DNA of 13,774 nucleotides from Volvariella volvacea V23. Taxonomy: Eukaryota; Basidiomycota; Agaricomycetes; Agaricales; Pluteaceae. This document shows positions 1 through 9,038 of the stretch, piece by piece (position 1 is the stretch's first letter; each line of letters begins with the position of its first letter). The stretch covers positions 407,545-421,318 of the forward strand of contig KB722744.1 in the NCBI GenBank assembly GCA_000349905.1. The letters are read 5' to 3'. A model generated the notes under the pieces. That model saw only the letters and a list, made by a program, of their open reading frames with translations. It did no database searches and had not been told where the DNA came from. The position numbers were made by a program, and so were the translations under genes.

Positions 1-384
1 TTGCGCTGTTGCCTTTACTGCGAGCTTCACTCAACCGAGCGTCGGGTCCGTCGGACGGCAAGACCGGCACTCCTCAATGGTATCAGACCGGTCCGCTCTT
101 AGCCGCGGTCCGTCTTTGCTGACACGGTGAGGACACGACGTCCATGCTGATCGTGTTGACAGAGCCAAGGTGAGGCCAGACATGGTCTGGGTGTTGTGTG
201 CGTTAGATTGGAAAAGTTAGAAAGAGTCCAGTGTTGTCAATAAGTACAGTAACGTCCGGGTAAGCGAAAGGTAAGTAAGAAAACCAGAGTTCCATCGTAG
301 CATCGTCTCTCATAATCATCGTCGTCAGTCGAAACAAAACAAAAAACGCAGTGCTTCTAATCGTAATAAATCGTTCCGTAAGTG
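1..384. other. Intergenic, downstream of sho1
   Basis: No reading frame or RNA gene is supported here. This is the 3' side of the minus-strand sho1 gene, whose stop codon is at 385-387, so its 3' UTR must lie in the right-hand part. The left 120 bases carry three copies of GGTCCG (45-50, 90-95, 107-112), two of them extended to GGTCCGTC, and two copies of AGACCGG (61-67, 86-92). I assign them no function. Confidence 0.6.
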
Positions 385-2036
385 TCATGCCATCAGCTGA
401 ACATAGTTTGAAGGTATAACTGCCAGCGCGAAAACACGCGTTAGCACTTCGTCAACGGAACAGAAGACGGAAAGTGGAAGCGAAGGCTTACTTCCGATAG
501 TTCCATTCTCCTTTCTCACAGTCCACCATTTGCCAGTGCGTTCTATAATCTGCATCACTTCTCCCTTCTGGAACGACACTTCTGTCGGATCGCTAGATGA
601 AGCCGTGTCTATACGCGTAGCAGATTCAGAAACCCTGTGATGCAAAGGGCGACAGAAACAAAACTTACAAGGGAACAAAGCCAAAACCCTCTCATTCGTC
701 ACGGGCAAAGGCGGCTCCATCGCGCTACTCGCAGCCGTACTCGCCCTGCCACCGCCAACCATCGACGGGGTCAGCGCCGACGAAACAGCCTTACTCTCCC
801 TCATCTACAAAAAACACATCAACTAACGTCCTCAAAACAAAGTCCAGTACCAACCTTATCATCCGTCCATCCATACCCAGACCCAGACTTTATCCTCCCC
901 ACTGCATCGTCACCACCCTCAACAACAGTCTGCCCATCCACACCCGCAACACCCGGATTCCCAGCGCTATAAGCCTCGCTCTTCACACTCCTCCCCCTCG
1001 GCACCTCCCTCATCGCAAAGCTCTCCACCCGGCCCTTGCCTCCTCTCTCCACCACCACCGAGTTCCCCACATCATACCCACTCGTAACAGCCCTACCAGC
1101 GGCAGCGGCACCAACTCCGTCCTGCTTCTGGCTCATCATGCTCCCTCTCTCCCCCAGCCCGACATACCCCATCCCCTCCACGACGTGCCACACCCCGCCA
1201 CCCCGCTCGGACGCAAAGACGACCATCCAGACGCCCGTGAGGACGCAGATGATGACCCACGCCGCCGCGACGGCCCGCTGCTCCGGGAGGTCGGAGAAGA
1301 TGTTCCTGTCGACGCCGAGGGCGCCGAGGACGAACGTGGCGAGGGAGAGGGAGTGCAGGAGCCGGAGGTGCGACGGGACGGAGGAGGTCGCGAGGGCGTA
1401 GAGGAGGAGCAGGAGCAGAAAGAGGAGGAGGAAGAGCGAGAGCCAGAGGGTTGCTATCGATCCGTTTCCGTCTGGAGGAGTAATGTTAGATGAGGACAAG
1501 TAAGAGGACGGGGCGGGGGCTACTCACATTTGGAGGTGGACAGCGCCTGCGTCACAATAGCCATTATCCAAAGCAACTACACACTCCATCAGCACTCCCC
1601 CAGAAACACAAGCACAAGAAAAATCATCGATACTCACGATACCAAGCACCACCGTGACAAAGAAAAACGCGTTCCCCGCCACCCGATTCCACACCGACGT
1701 CGGCTCTCTAAACACGGGCGGCCTTGGCAGGGGCTCGTACTGTCCCCTCCCATCTCCACCTCCTCCAGCAGCGCTTCCCGGCCCCTGCCCGTGTCCGTCT
1801 CGAGAGGCTCCGTACGTCTGGGCGGTCATGTTCGGGTCGTCGCCTCCGTTTTTGGGTATAGGGGCGGGTTCGCCCCCGGCGCCGGGTGGAGCGTGTCCGT
1901 GGGTTGATCCGCCGCCACCACCACCTGGCGCTGCTGCTCCTTCGGAGGAAGGGACGCGGTGTTGGGGTGTGAGTGGGACGGAGGGCGTGCTGAGGAGTGT
2001 TGGTGTTGGCATTGTTATTGGGTTATTGGAAGTCAT
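385..2036 (-). CDS. sho1: Sho1-type osmosensor: four-TM plasma membrane protein with C-terminal SH3 domain
   Basis: Spliced model on the minus strand: exons 2036-1638, 1576-1528, 1471-855, 804-669, 608-492 and 419-385, giving 450 aa. Introns of 61, 56, 50, 60 and 72 nt all have GT-AG ends. Residues 1-118 are a Gly/Pro/Ser-rich cytosolic tail. Membrane segments lie at about 119-141, 154-175, 183-200 and 214-234, followed by a low-complexity linker. The C-terminal ~60 residues form an SH3 domain: ALFPYTASSSDPTEVSF, then GKWW, then the final PSNYVQL. Joining the 668/609 splice rebuilds the ALxxY motif, and the 491/420 splice rebuilds the IPSNY end. In yeast, Sho1 sits in the plasma membrane and its SH3 domain binds the Pbs2 MAPKK in the HOG pathway; it also feeds filamentous growth signalling. 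The same role is inferred here. The 2036 start has A at -3. The least certain splice is donor GTTGGT at 854. The N-terminal tail is longer than in yeast Sho1. Confidence 0.92.
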
Positions 2037-2520
2037 GGTTGATCAGTTTGGCGCGGTTGTAATCGCAGGTCGCAGTCGTGGTCGTAGTCGCGATCGTAAT
2101 TGTATATCTATATCATAAACAGAAGCAGAAGTGCGAAAAAAGTGAACGAGATGTAAGCCCGACTCGTTCTTTGTTCGGAGAAGGAGAGAACGAAAGAAAA
2201 AATATCCAACGAAGAGGGAGAATGGAGCGGAGCGGATGCTATCAAGTCGAACAGGAACACAGGTACAGCGGGAATGCAAAAAAAATGCAAGTCACACCAC
2301 GAGGACCATGAGGGCGTGAACGATGACGAAGGTAAATAAGGGCCGGGGATGAAGGGATGATTGAGAACAAAAGGAGAAATGACAAGACGTAAGGGGAGGC
2401 GGGTAAAAAGTTGGGTTTTCGGACGGACGTGATGTGCGGGGAGCGTGGGCGGGAGGGAAACGAAGATGAAACGAGGACAAGTGCGAGGAGAACGACGAGG
2501 AGGATGGATGGGACTCACTA
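2037..2520 (-). promoter_or_regulatory. sho1 promoter and 5' leader region
   Basis: On the minus strand this stretch is strongly pyrimidine-rich (purine-rich on plus, especially 2430-2516), as is common in fungal promoters and leaders. Just before the ATG lies an imperfect CGA-type triplet run (about 2067-2097). A good donor, GTGAGT, sits on the minus strand at 2517 and an ATATAG acceptor at 2108. A 5' UTR intron of about 410 nt is therefore possible, but it is far longer than other introns here and unproven. A 228-codon stop-free minus frame (2108-2794) crosses the region. I take it to be a by-product of base composition, because its C-terminal half is Ser/Pro/Phe/Leu low complexity. Confidence 0.4.
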
Positions 2521-4709
2521 TGTTATCCAGAGTATAGTGCTCTCCCGTCCTCGGTTTTGTTCCGAAATGAAGGCGAATCCGTTGGGATAGGTATAGATTG
2601 ACTCTCTGGTTATCGTGGATGGTATGTAGCGCGTTGAATAGCAAGTTTGACAATGGTATCCTCCGCTTCCTCCAGGACGATAACGACCTTTGTTCGTTCT
2701 TTCGATGTTCGTTAAAAGATTCGTAAACAAGTTCTACCGCCCAAAAGTAGTTGAGATCAACGCCCGTCTGCGGTCGGCTGTGTATCTTCTTCAAATCCCA
2801 AACCCGCCAACTAATCGCGCTCGAGTGTTACAACCGCGAGGCAGTGATGCAATCTTGGTTGAAAGAAAGATGGGTTGGCGTCACCGTCCGACACCGTGTT
2901 TCAGCGCAAGCTCCGAAACGTGAGCTTTGTGAGGATATCCGAGTCGCGTTGAGGACGTATCAAAGATCCAAGGTCGAGAAAGTCAACCAGAAGAACCACG
3001 TTTTGCAATGACCTTATAGACGGGGAGAAATCGGGATGGGCGCTTCAACACAGGGACTGCGGAAGAGTAATAAGGCAAAAATACCGATATCAATATTGTG
3101 GCGGTGACCGTGTGGATGACAGGGATAGAGTGTTGAAGCTCGCCGAGGTGTACGACGTGGGCTGTGCTCGTTCGTGCTCGAGCTGAACGTGGTGGGCAAG
3201 CCCTAGAGCGCGGAGGAGATAGCGATCCCGATGGATGACCTGGCCTTCACTTGGTCGCTGCGCATGTTCATTACGGCAAGAGTTTCAGGGTCAGGGTCAC
3301 GGATCAGGGTCGTCACGGCGGAGATGTGCTTGACTCGGACTGATATGATGTTGGCACATGACTGACGAATGTGCATTTTCATTTTGGTGTTGGTCCGAGG
3401 TCTAATACACCGCCGGTTTAGAGCCCAATTGTGTCGTCCAACTAGACGCATTATAGCTCACTGCGAGGAATGTACTCGTCGCGGGAAATTATTATTGCTT
3501 GCCATCACAACTCTGCGCTCACCTCTAACTGCTTCCGGGACTTGGTTCTCAATGGAAGACCCACGGGCTGAAGCGCCTCAGCCAGTCCCATCCTGTCTTG
3601 ACTCCCATTTCCCAATCACATCTTGACGCGTACTGTCGACCGACTCCGTAATTTCTCCACTCTCCTTGAGCTCAACAGAATCTCTGCGAGATCACACCAG
3701 CTTCTCCCGAATAGGCAAAAAGCCTCCCTCCCAAGGCGCAACGCTTAATGCCCAGTGAAAAGTCGAAACCGCTGCTGAGGGCACCTAGTTGCCACCGGGT
3801 CCCCTCAACAGGCCCATTCTTGAGGCTCAACGCATCCATTTCTACAATCGGCAAACAATCTAGGCGCTCGCGATGCTCATTCGCTTGGCTTGAGGCGAAG
3901 ATCTCGAGCGCGTTGTTCTTCCATTCGATCCTCATGTCCCTTGATAAGAGAGTAGAACATCAGACGCCCGCGACGTATTTCAAACCGCGTCTAAGCTATT
4001 GTTCTTTCACTTTCATGTGTTTTAAACCTCGGGTCCGACGGCGCTCTCAGCGCAATAAAAGGAAAACGACTTTTTACCAACCACTCTGCGAACGCTGTTC
4101 CTTTCACTCGTCACCAGCATTGTACACATAGTTCGACGGCAACCCTTATGCCTGCGACTTGCTGGTACTAGGCGGTCAGTTGGCTCAATGCTGGTGGCGA
4201 GCCACGGTGGTACTTGTCAACTTGGAGGTGCTAGAGGCGATTATTTGATCTTCTCCAACGTCTCCCAGTTACTAGTTCTTACCATTTGAAAGAACTTTGG
4301 ACGCGCCATCAACCGCCCTGCTCCGCATCGCGTTCTCGACCTTCCTCTAGTCACCGCCTTTAATAATAGATAATGGCTTCCTTCCGAATCCGTTAATTAA
4401 TACCCCCGATCGAAGCTATTTGACCCCTCTCTAAATCCCGTGTACACTCCACCTCCCTCTTGTCTTGCTTAATTACTAGATAGGGGCCTCCCAATAGGCC
4501 CGGCGAACCCTATCGGTGGGGCTATATCGGACCATCGGTCATCCATTTCATTTTACACTTCCAACCCCATCATTCCCTACAGTCCAAGCTTTATTTTCGC
4601 TACCCACGCACCGTTGGCGGCCTGCACGTTGCTGCTTTTTTTGCACCCGCTTGCTGCTCAGCTCGCGAAAGGCTTTTGGCTTTGTACTTTCTTTACATAA
4701 GGACGACAG
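2521..4709. other. Long intergenic stretch with no recognisable gene
   Basis: I read both strands here and found no frame with a recognisable domain and no tRNA-like A/B boxes. The best plus-strand frame is 2751-3011 (86 codons, ends KNHVLQ); it looks somewhat protein-like but matches nothing I know, so I did not call it. CAGGGTC occurs three times at about 3287-3315. The right end (about 4370-4709) should contain the promoter and leader of the secreted-protein gene. It holds AT-rich patches near 4365-4400, a CCAAT within CCCAATAGG near 4490, a CTATATC near 4521, and a pyrimidine-rich leader. Confidence 0.5.
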
Positions 4710-5492
4710 ATGGCTTCGAGGTGCTCGTTTACGGTCCGTCTTGCGGGTACTGCTACTATCTTTTGGGCGGCGCTAGCTTTTTGGGTCTTGACTGTTGCGT
4801 TGTTCCCGGTGGGCGTCAACGCGCAATCCGAAGAAGCTGCTCCAGACAGCCAAGCAGACACGGAAACACCGGCACCCCTGCAGTGCACGTACTCCTGCCC
4901 GCTCATAGACCTGGAAGGAAAAGTACTGGTACCCAGGGTGGGAGTCATATCCTTTGATTCACCCTACTCCATATTCGACTGCATGTAAGTCCCAGAGCAC
5001 TAGTTTTAGCGCGCAGCTCTCCACATGGTACTCATGCATGGGACAGTTATGGCGTACCTCAAACCTCTGAGCCCACACACCGATGCCAGTACAATAAAGT
5101 TCGTAGCATCCATTCTTCCAAACATTTTTCCCGTTCGAGTTACTCACCTTCTCCGGTTTCCACGTTTCATCATTGACACACACAAACGAAAACAGGACAC
5201 AGGTCTTCTCGCACTCTCCCCTTCCGAATCCACCTGTCCTCTCCAAGCCGTCCCATGCCCAAATCTCGACTCGGGCTCAGATTCATTAAGCGACCTTCCA
5301 CAATTCTCGGCTCAAGGGGTATATGAAACACCGGCGTGGATAGAGACCGGAAAGGAGATGATGTGGATCAAGGAGCATCCCCGACAATTTAGGAGGAGGA
5401 GCAATAGCAACGAAGAGTTGAGCGTCGGTAGAAGTATAGGGGAATCAAGTGGAGGGTTTAGGTACTTGTGGAGGCGGGATACTTGGCTGTGA
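4710..5492 (+). CDS. Small secreted cysteine-containing protein, function unknown
   Basis: Spliced model: exons 4710-4984, 5047-5098 and 5196-5492, giving 207 aa. Introns of 62 nt (GTAAGT...ACAG) and 97 nt (GTTCGT...ACAG, with an ATTGACACA branch-like site) keep the frame. Residues 1-38 look like a signal peptide: basic start, a hydrophobic run around ATIFWAALAFWVLTVALF, then a VNA-Q cleavage site. The mature part starts acidic and has six Cys, in the order QCTYSC, FDC, RCQYNKDTGLL, STCPL, PCP. The spacing CTYSCP...C...C.YN..TG.L...C resembles a group of small secreted Agaricomycete proteins of unknown role that I recall, but I cannot name a domain. The C-terminal ~65 residues are polar and Arg-rich. 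It stands alone, with no operon-like partner. The ATG at 4710 is directly followed by the hydrophobic leader, which supports that start. Exon joins are inferred from frame and splice signals, without transcript support. Confidence 0.72.
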
Positions 5493-6006
5493 TGGTTTGC
5501 AGTTGGGTTCGGTTTGCTGGCGATGGATTCATTGGCACGCTCGTATCGAGGACGATAGAACGCGATTGCGATTGGGTTTTCACTCTTGGGGTGTTGTACT
5601 TATTTTGTATTCTGTGTCGTTGATTTGCTGAGTGCTGACTTTGCTACTAATTTATTGAACGTATACACAGTTATCCTTTACTGTTAAGGGATAGCAGTCC
5701 TCCTTATATGAACGAGAGAAGTTGCTCGTTCCTGTAAAGCGCTACATTGAACGTTCGGGAAGTGATTCTCGTGCCTCGACGTCTGAGGATCCTCTCCTTC
5801 TCGTCGACGTCATCGCTCATCCTTTACAAGTCTCAAAATTCGCCTTTTGCAGTTCAGATGCCCAAGGCGTCTTTCTCTACGGAACAATTCACAGAACGAA
5901 GCGTAGCACAATAACACCAGATCATATTGAGCACTCCTTCGCGGGAAAAAAATTTGCATCTCATCTTGACCTCCATTCCCTCTGTCTCTCACAGACCTAA
6001 AGCCAT

Positions 6007-6026
6007 CCTTTCCTTTCCTTTCCTTT
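6007..6026. repeat. (CCTTT)4 microsatellite
   Basis: Four perfect tandem copies of the five-base unit CCTTT lie in intergenic sequence. No function is implied. Confidence 0.9.
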
Positions 6027-6574
6027 GCTCCAATAAACGCTAGCCGCTGACCAAAGTATACTTAGCACGCGTGCCCAGTGACTTTTCTAGGATAGAATAG
6101 CATCAGCAATGTTTGAAGGGCAACATATAGTTTCTTAATGATATCTGTGCATACAAGATGGATGCTGTGCTCCCCCTACTTTTAAAGGTATTGCAGATAC
6201 AGCATTATACCTACTGAAGTAAGGCTACGATGTGTTTCCACTTGATAGTCGTTCAGACTATCTTTGTGCTCCTTCCACTGCACCTACCGGGGGATATTCA
6301 CCGCACGATCGCAAAACGACTTCAGTGAGTCAATGCATTACATGCTCCACCGTTATCATTACCACACACCTATCGCAGCACGCGTACAATTTAATTGGAT
6401 CGGGTAGCAATTCCTTTAGATGCACAACAACTAGTCCGGAGTTTATGTATTCCGAACTACCTGATATATTAGCGAGTGATTGACACCCCTCTAGCTTGGA
6501 GTTAGTCTTGACTTTGACGTCTTTAGAGTACAAATCCGGGGGCCGTTGCCGAGTTCGGGCTGAATTCCCCGGAT

Positions 6575-6586
6575 GTCGACGTCGAC
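6575..6586. repeat. 12-bp perfect palindrome
   Basis: GTCGACGTCGAC reads the same on both strands and contains two SalI-type hexamers side by side. It lies in intergenic sequence about 300 bp past the protease stop codon. It could be a protein-binding site or chance. Confidence 0.5.
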
Positions 6587-6791
6587 GCCGAAATACCTAT
6601 CTAAGTTGGGGGCGTAATTATGCTCGGACTGACTGACTATCCATTGGTTAAACCTTGGTGGGGTTCGAAGCGGCGGTAATAATGTGCATACCACTTCATT
6701 CCTCTCACACATCCGCAGTTCGCGCTCAACAAGGTATGAAACATGAAAAACCCTGAACAATTCCGTAAACTAGTACATGTACACGCGTATG

Positions 6792-6799
6792 TATGTACA
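6792..6799 (-). promoter_or_regulatory. Pumilio/Puf3-like motif in the likely 3' UTR of the metalloprotease mRNA
   Basis: The minus strand reads TGTACATA, an exact match to the Puf consensus UGUANAUA. It starts 83 nt after the metalloprotease stop codon and so probably lies in that mRNA's 3' UTR. A related TGTACATG follows a few bases further on. Eight-base motifs occur by chance, and transcript ends are unknown. Confidence 0.3.
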
Positions 6800-6881
6800 C
6801 ATCACTTTTGGACGAGACACTACACTACTTTACACACTTTTGCACGACGTCGTCCAGTCGTCCTATGTAAGCATATAGAAC

Positions 6882-8132
6882 TTAGAGACCCCTGTAGGTC
6901 GCGATCTGGGAGAGAGCACGGGTGGTCTGGCCGGGGGTGAACTCGTACATGCAGGAGTCGTAGCTGTAATCCATGTAGTTGTCTGCAAGGCACGCATGTG
7001 AGATTGAGTTACGGTAGAACGAGGGGTGGGATGAACTCACGGATGGGGTCAACACCGCCGCCAGAGCAGGTGTCACGGCCAGTTGGGCAGCCGGAAGCGG
7101 GGGAAGCTTCGGGAGGAGTGTCGTCGACGGAGTCGCCTGGGGAGGCGCAGCCGCCCTGGAAGGTGTGGTACAAGCCGACCCAGTGGCCGACTTCGTGGGT
7201 CACGGTCTGGCCGAGGTTGTAGTTGGTGGTCGAGCCGCCTGGGAGGGAGGAGTAGAGGACGACTGGGGGGAGATGTGAGATTTGTGATGGTGGCAGGGCA
7301 GTGGGAGGGGTACGTACCGACACCGTCATCGCGGGGGTTGCTGCTGTAGGACCAGGGGAATGTGGCATATCCCAAGAGGCCAGCGCCGGAGCCAGAGCGG
7401 AAGCTATATAAAAGGGCCAGTTCTGATCAGTCGACGGAGAACGAAGGTAGGGCTATTGTACTCACCCGACGGTGTAGATGTTGAGATCGGCAGCGCCACC
7501 GACTCGGAGGGCTTGCTTCATTTGTGTCTGGTAGGTGTTGCTGGGTCCGACGCTGTTGAACCAGGTGGTGTTGATGGTGCGGGTGATGTTGCGGAGGACG
7601 AAGCTGATGCCAGTGGAGGCAAAGTCGGAGTTCAAGACACTGATTTGGCTAGTGATCTGAGAGTCACTGTAAGCCGCATTCGTTGTCAATAATAGATCCA
7701 ATGAAATGTAAAGGGAAAAACGTACGGAACATAACCTTGAGAAAGGGATGTGCCAGCTGCGACGACGTGGAAGTAAACGTTGACCACTGGGGCGGCAAAG
7801 CCTGGAGCGACTTGGTTCTCCTGGAAGTGAGATTCCACAGCTACAACTTCCTCGTCGGTGATGGAGGTACCGCAGTTGCTAAAGGACAGGGTTGGAAGTC
7901 AGTGCCTGATTGTCGTCGTAGAATGGGGTAGGAGGACGGAAAGGGTGCATCCAGGGTTGCCTAGCACGCCCAGCAGGCCTCCCAAGATGTGGGGAAGGTG
8001 GAGCCAAGGGAGCCCAGCAACACCAAGAGATGCCGTGAATGGTGAATCGAATACCCACCGTCCGGCAACAATGGGCTCAGCAGCCACAAAAGTGGAAGCA
8101 AAGAGCAGGGCAATACCGAAAACCTTGAACAT
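6882..8132 (-). CDS. Secreted M43 (pappalysin-like) zinc metalloprotease
   Basis: Spliced model on minus: exons 8132-8059, 7878-7726, 7666-7466, 7403-7318, 7262-7041 and 6982-6882, giving 278 aa, the usual size for fungal M43 enzymes. Introns are 180, 59, 62, 55 and 58 nt, all GT-AG. Residues 1-18 are a signal peptide ([14 protein letters not shown]). The propeptide and catalytic domain include [16 protein letters not shown] and GYATFPW. The zinc site is [11 protein letters not shown] at residues 194-204: His194, His198 and His204 bind zinc and Glu195 is catalytic. Downstream come GC..PGDxVDDTP, a Cys-rich loop, and the Met-turn HNYMDY with Met249 and a following DSCM. Splicing 7041/6982 is needed to form HNYMDY. 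The enzyme should cleave extracellular proteins for nutrition. The ATG has A at -3 (CAAAATG). The first intron is unusually long and could hide a short or alternative exon. Confidence 0.94.
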
Positions 8133-8209
8133 TTTGGTTTTTGATGAGATTGAGTGAGTTTTGTGGTGATCCAGAGAGGACTGGGGACTTCAAGACGCGT
8201 TTTGGCTGG

Positions 8210-8217
8210 CTTTTATG
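8210..8217 (-). promoter_or_regulatory. TATA-like box of the metalloprotease gene
   Basis: The minus strand reads CATAAAAG, about 78 nt upstream of the protease ATG. The position suits a TATA-type element giving a short 5' leader. The first base departs from the usual TATAAA. Confidence 0.45.
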
Positions 8218-8295
8218 ACGTTCGAGCTGCTCAGATTTCAGCTGCGTCGTGTTTGAGACGTTGGACTTACACATGGTTAAAGGTGTTATCTACAA

Positions 8296-8313
8296 TGGAG
8301 TGCATATGCTCCA
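8296..8313. promoter_or_regulatory. Interrupted palindrome with CATATG core, upstream of the metalloprotease
   Basis: TGGA-gt-GCATATGC-TCCA: a perfect GCATATGC palindrome flanked by TGGA/TCCA arms with two extra bases on the left. The CATATG core fits the general E-box CANNTG bound by bHLH factors. It lies about 165-180 bp upstream of the protease start, and a second CATATG palindrome is about 105 bp further upstream. Confidence 0.35.
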
Positions 8314-8385
8314 CTGTATGCGCGCTACTGCAAACGATGCCGGCTGATGTGTGATCTGTCGAGCGAGAATAATGATTCGCGGCAT

Positions 8386-8436
8386 AATCTATCCCCGCTT
8401 GTGATAACCATATGGTTTTTGAGTAACGGATAGATT
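8386..8436. promoter_or_regulatory. Nested inverted repeats around a 12-bp palindrome
   Basis: Perfect 9-bp arms AATCTATCC (8386-8394) and GGATAGATT (8428-8436) flank a perfect 12-bp palindrome AACCATATGGTT (8406-8417), with 11 and 10 nt of spacer on the two sides. The whole block is thus almost symmetrical. It lies about 255-300 bp upstream of the protease start and 600 bp upstream of the D-LDH gene. A binding site for a dimeric regulator is the simplest reading. Confidence 0.45.
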
Positions 8437-8447
8437 AAGACGACTTC

Positions 8448-8453
8448 CACGTG
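8448..8453. promoter_or_regulatory. CACGTG E-box
   Basis: A perfect CACGTG palindrome in the divergent promoter region. This hexamer is the classical site for fungal bHLH factors such as Cbf1 and Pho4. A six-base site is weak evidence alone, but two other CANNTG palindromes lie within 150 bp. Confidence 0.3.
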
Positions 8454-9038
8454 TGCCCTCGGTAGGACGTAACGCTTCCTTGCAGTCAGATGATTGTTGC
8501 GTTCGAAGAAGTTGGCAGTGTCTACCTTTCGAGCACCATCTGTTCACCAATAAGCGAAGGTCTTGGTTGCATCGTTTCGGGATGGAAAGCGTGGGTCAGA
8601 ACAAGCCAAGAAAATCTTCACAATGTGCGGCGGCACATTAATCATTGAAGTGTGAGTAGTATTGCGAGGCGCTGGAGTTGAGGTGACCCGCTGGCGTCTG
8701 AGTTGCAAGTGGAGGACTTTGCGGGCTGTTAATGCCGTTAGCCACCGGGCCGGGAACAGGACCCTTGTTCTGGGGCTGTTTTCTTGACCACGTTCAACCG
8801 CGACCAGACCGTCCGCTCACGAGCGCCCGCGGCGCACCTACACAACGTCGACGTGCGGATCACCATCTCACTAAGCTATAGCCATGTCGGATTGCAGCTT
8901 TGCCAATGTTCGGAATTCACTCGAAAACGGTAATCGACGGGCTAATTACGGAGTATTGCGGACAAGGGAAGCACAGTAGTAGGACTTCCACCACCACCAA
9001 GTCATCTCAAGGTCCCTCCCTCAAGTCCGTTCAGCACC
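8454..9038. promoter_or_regulatory. Upstream region of the D-lactate dehydrogenase gene
   Basis: No gene is supported in this 585-nt stretch. CCAAT boxes occur at 8547-8551 and, closer to the gene, at 8903-8907 (132 nt before the ATG). In yeast, DLD1 is controlled by Hap1 and the CCAAT-binding Hap2/3/4/5 complex, so the proximal box is a plausible respiratory control site. The gene start at 9039 has a good context (CACCATG). Confidence 0.4.

Larger units (their letters stand above)
5493..6881. other. Intergenic between two secreted-protein genes
   Basis: This 1.4-kb gap separates the 3' ends of the plus-strand secreted-protein gene and the minus-strand metalloprotease, so both 3' UTRs lie in it. 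I see no supported gene. It holds a (CCTTT)4 run at 6007-6026, a 12-bp palindrome GTCGACGTCGAC at 6575-6586, and ATGTACAC direct repeats near 6775-6800. Confidence 0.55.

Noticed and set aside
1036..1493. Plus-strand frames of 121 and 102 codons
   Set aside because: They are shadows of the GC-rich third sho1 exon; the charged, repetitive translations have no domain, while the minus strand gives clear membrane segments.
1654..2118. Plus-strand frame of 154 codons, Pro-rich
   Set aside because: It is antisense to the Gly-rich N-terminal exon of sho1, and the Pro richness is the complement of Gly codons.
2751..3011. Plus-strand frame of 86 codons ending KNHVLQ
   Set aside because: It is somewhat protein-like but has no domain, no clear start context and no splice partner I could join; noted as a finding only.
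3203..3935. Minus-strand frames of 82 and 87 codons
   Set aside because: They are short, unlinked and match nothing recognisable; they are within chance length for this base composition.
6655..6675. GGTTCGAAGC, possible tRNA B box
   Set aside because: It lacks the final TCC of the consensus, and no acceptor or anticodon stem can be drawn around it.
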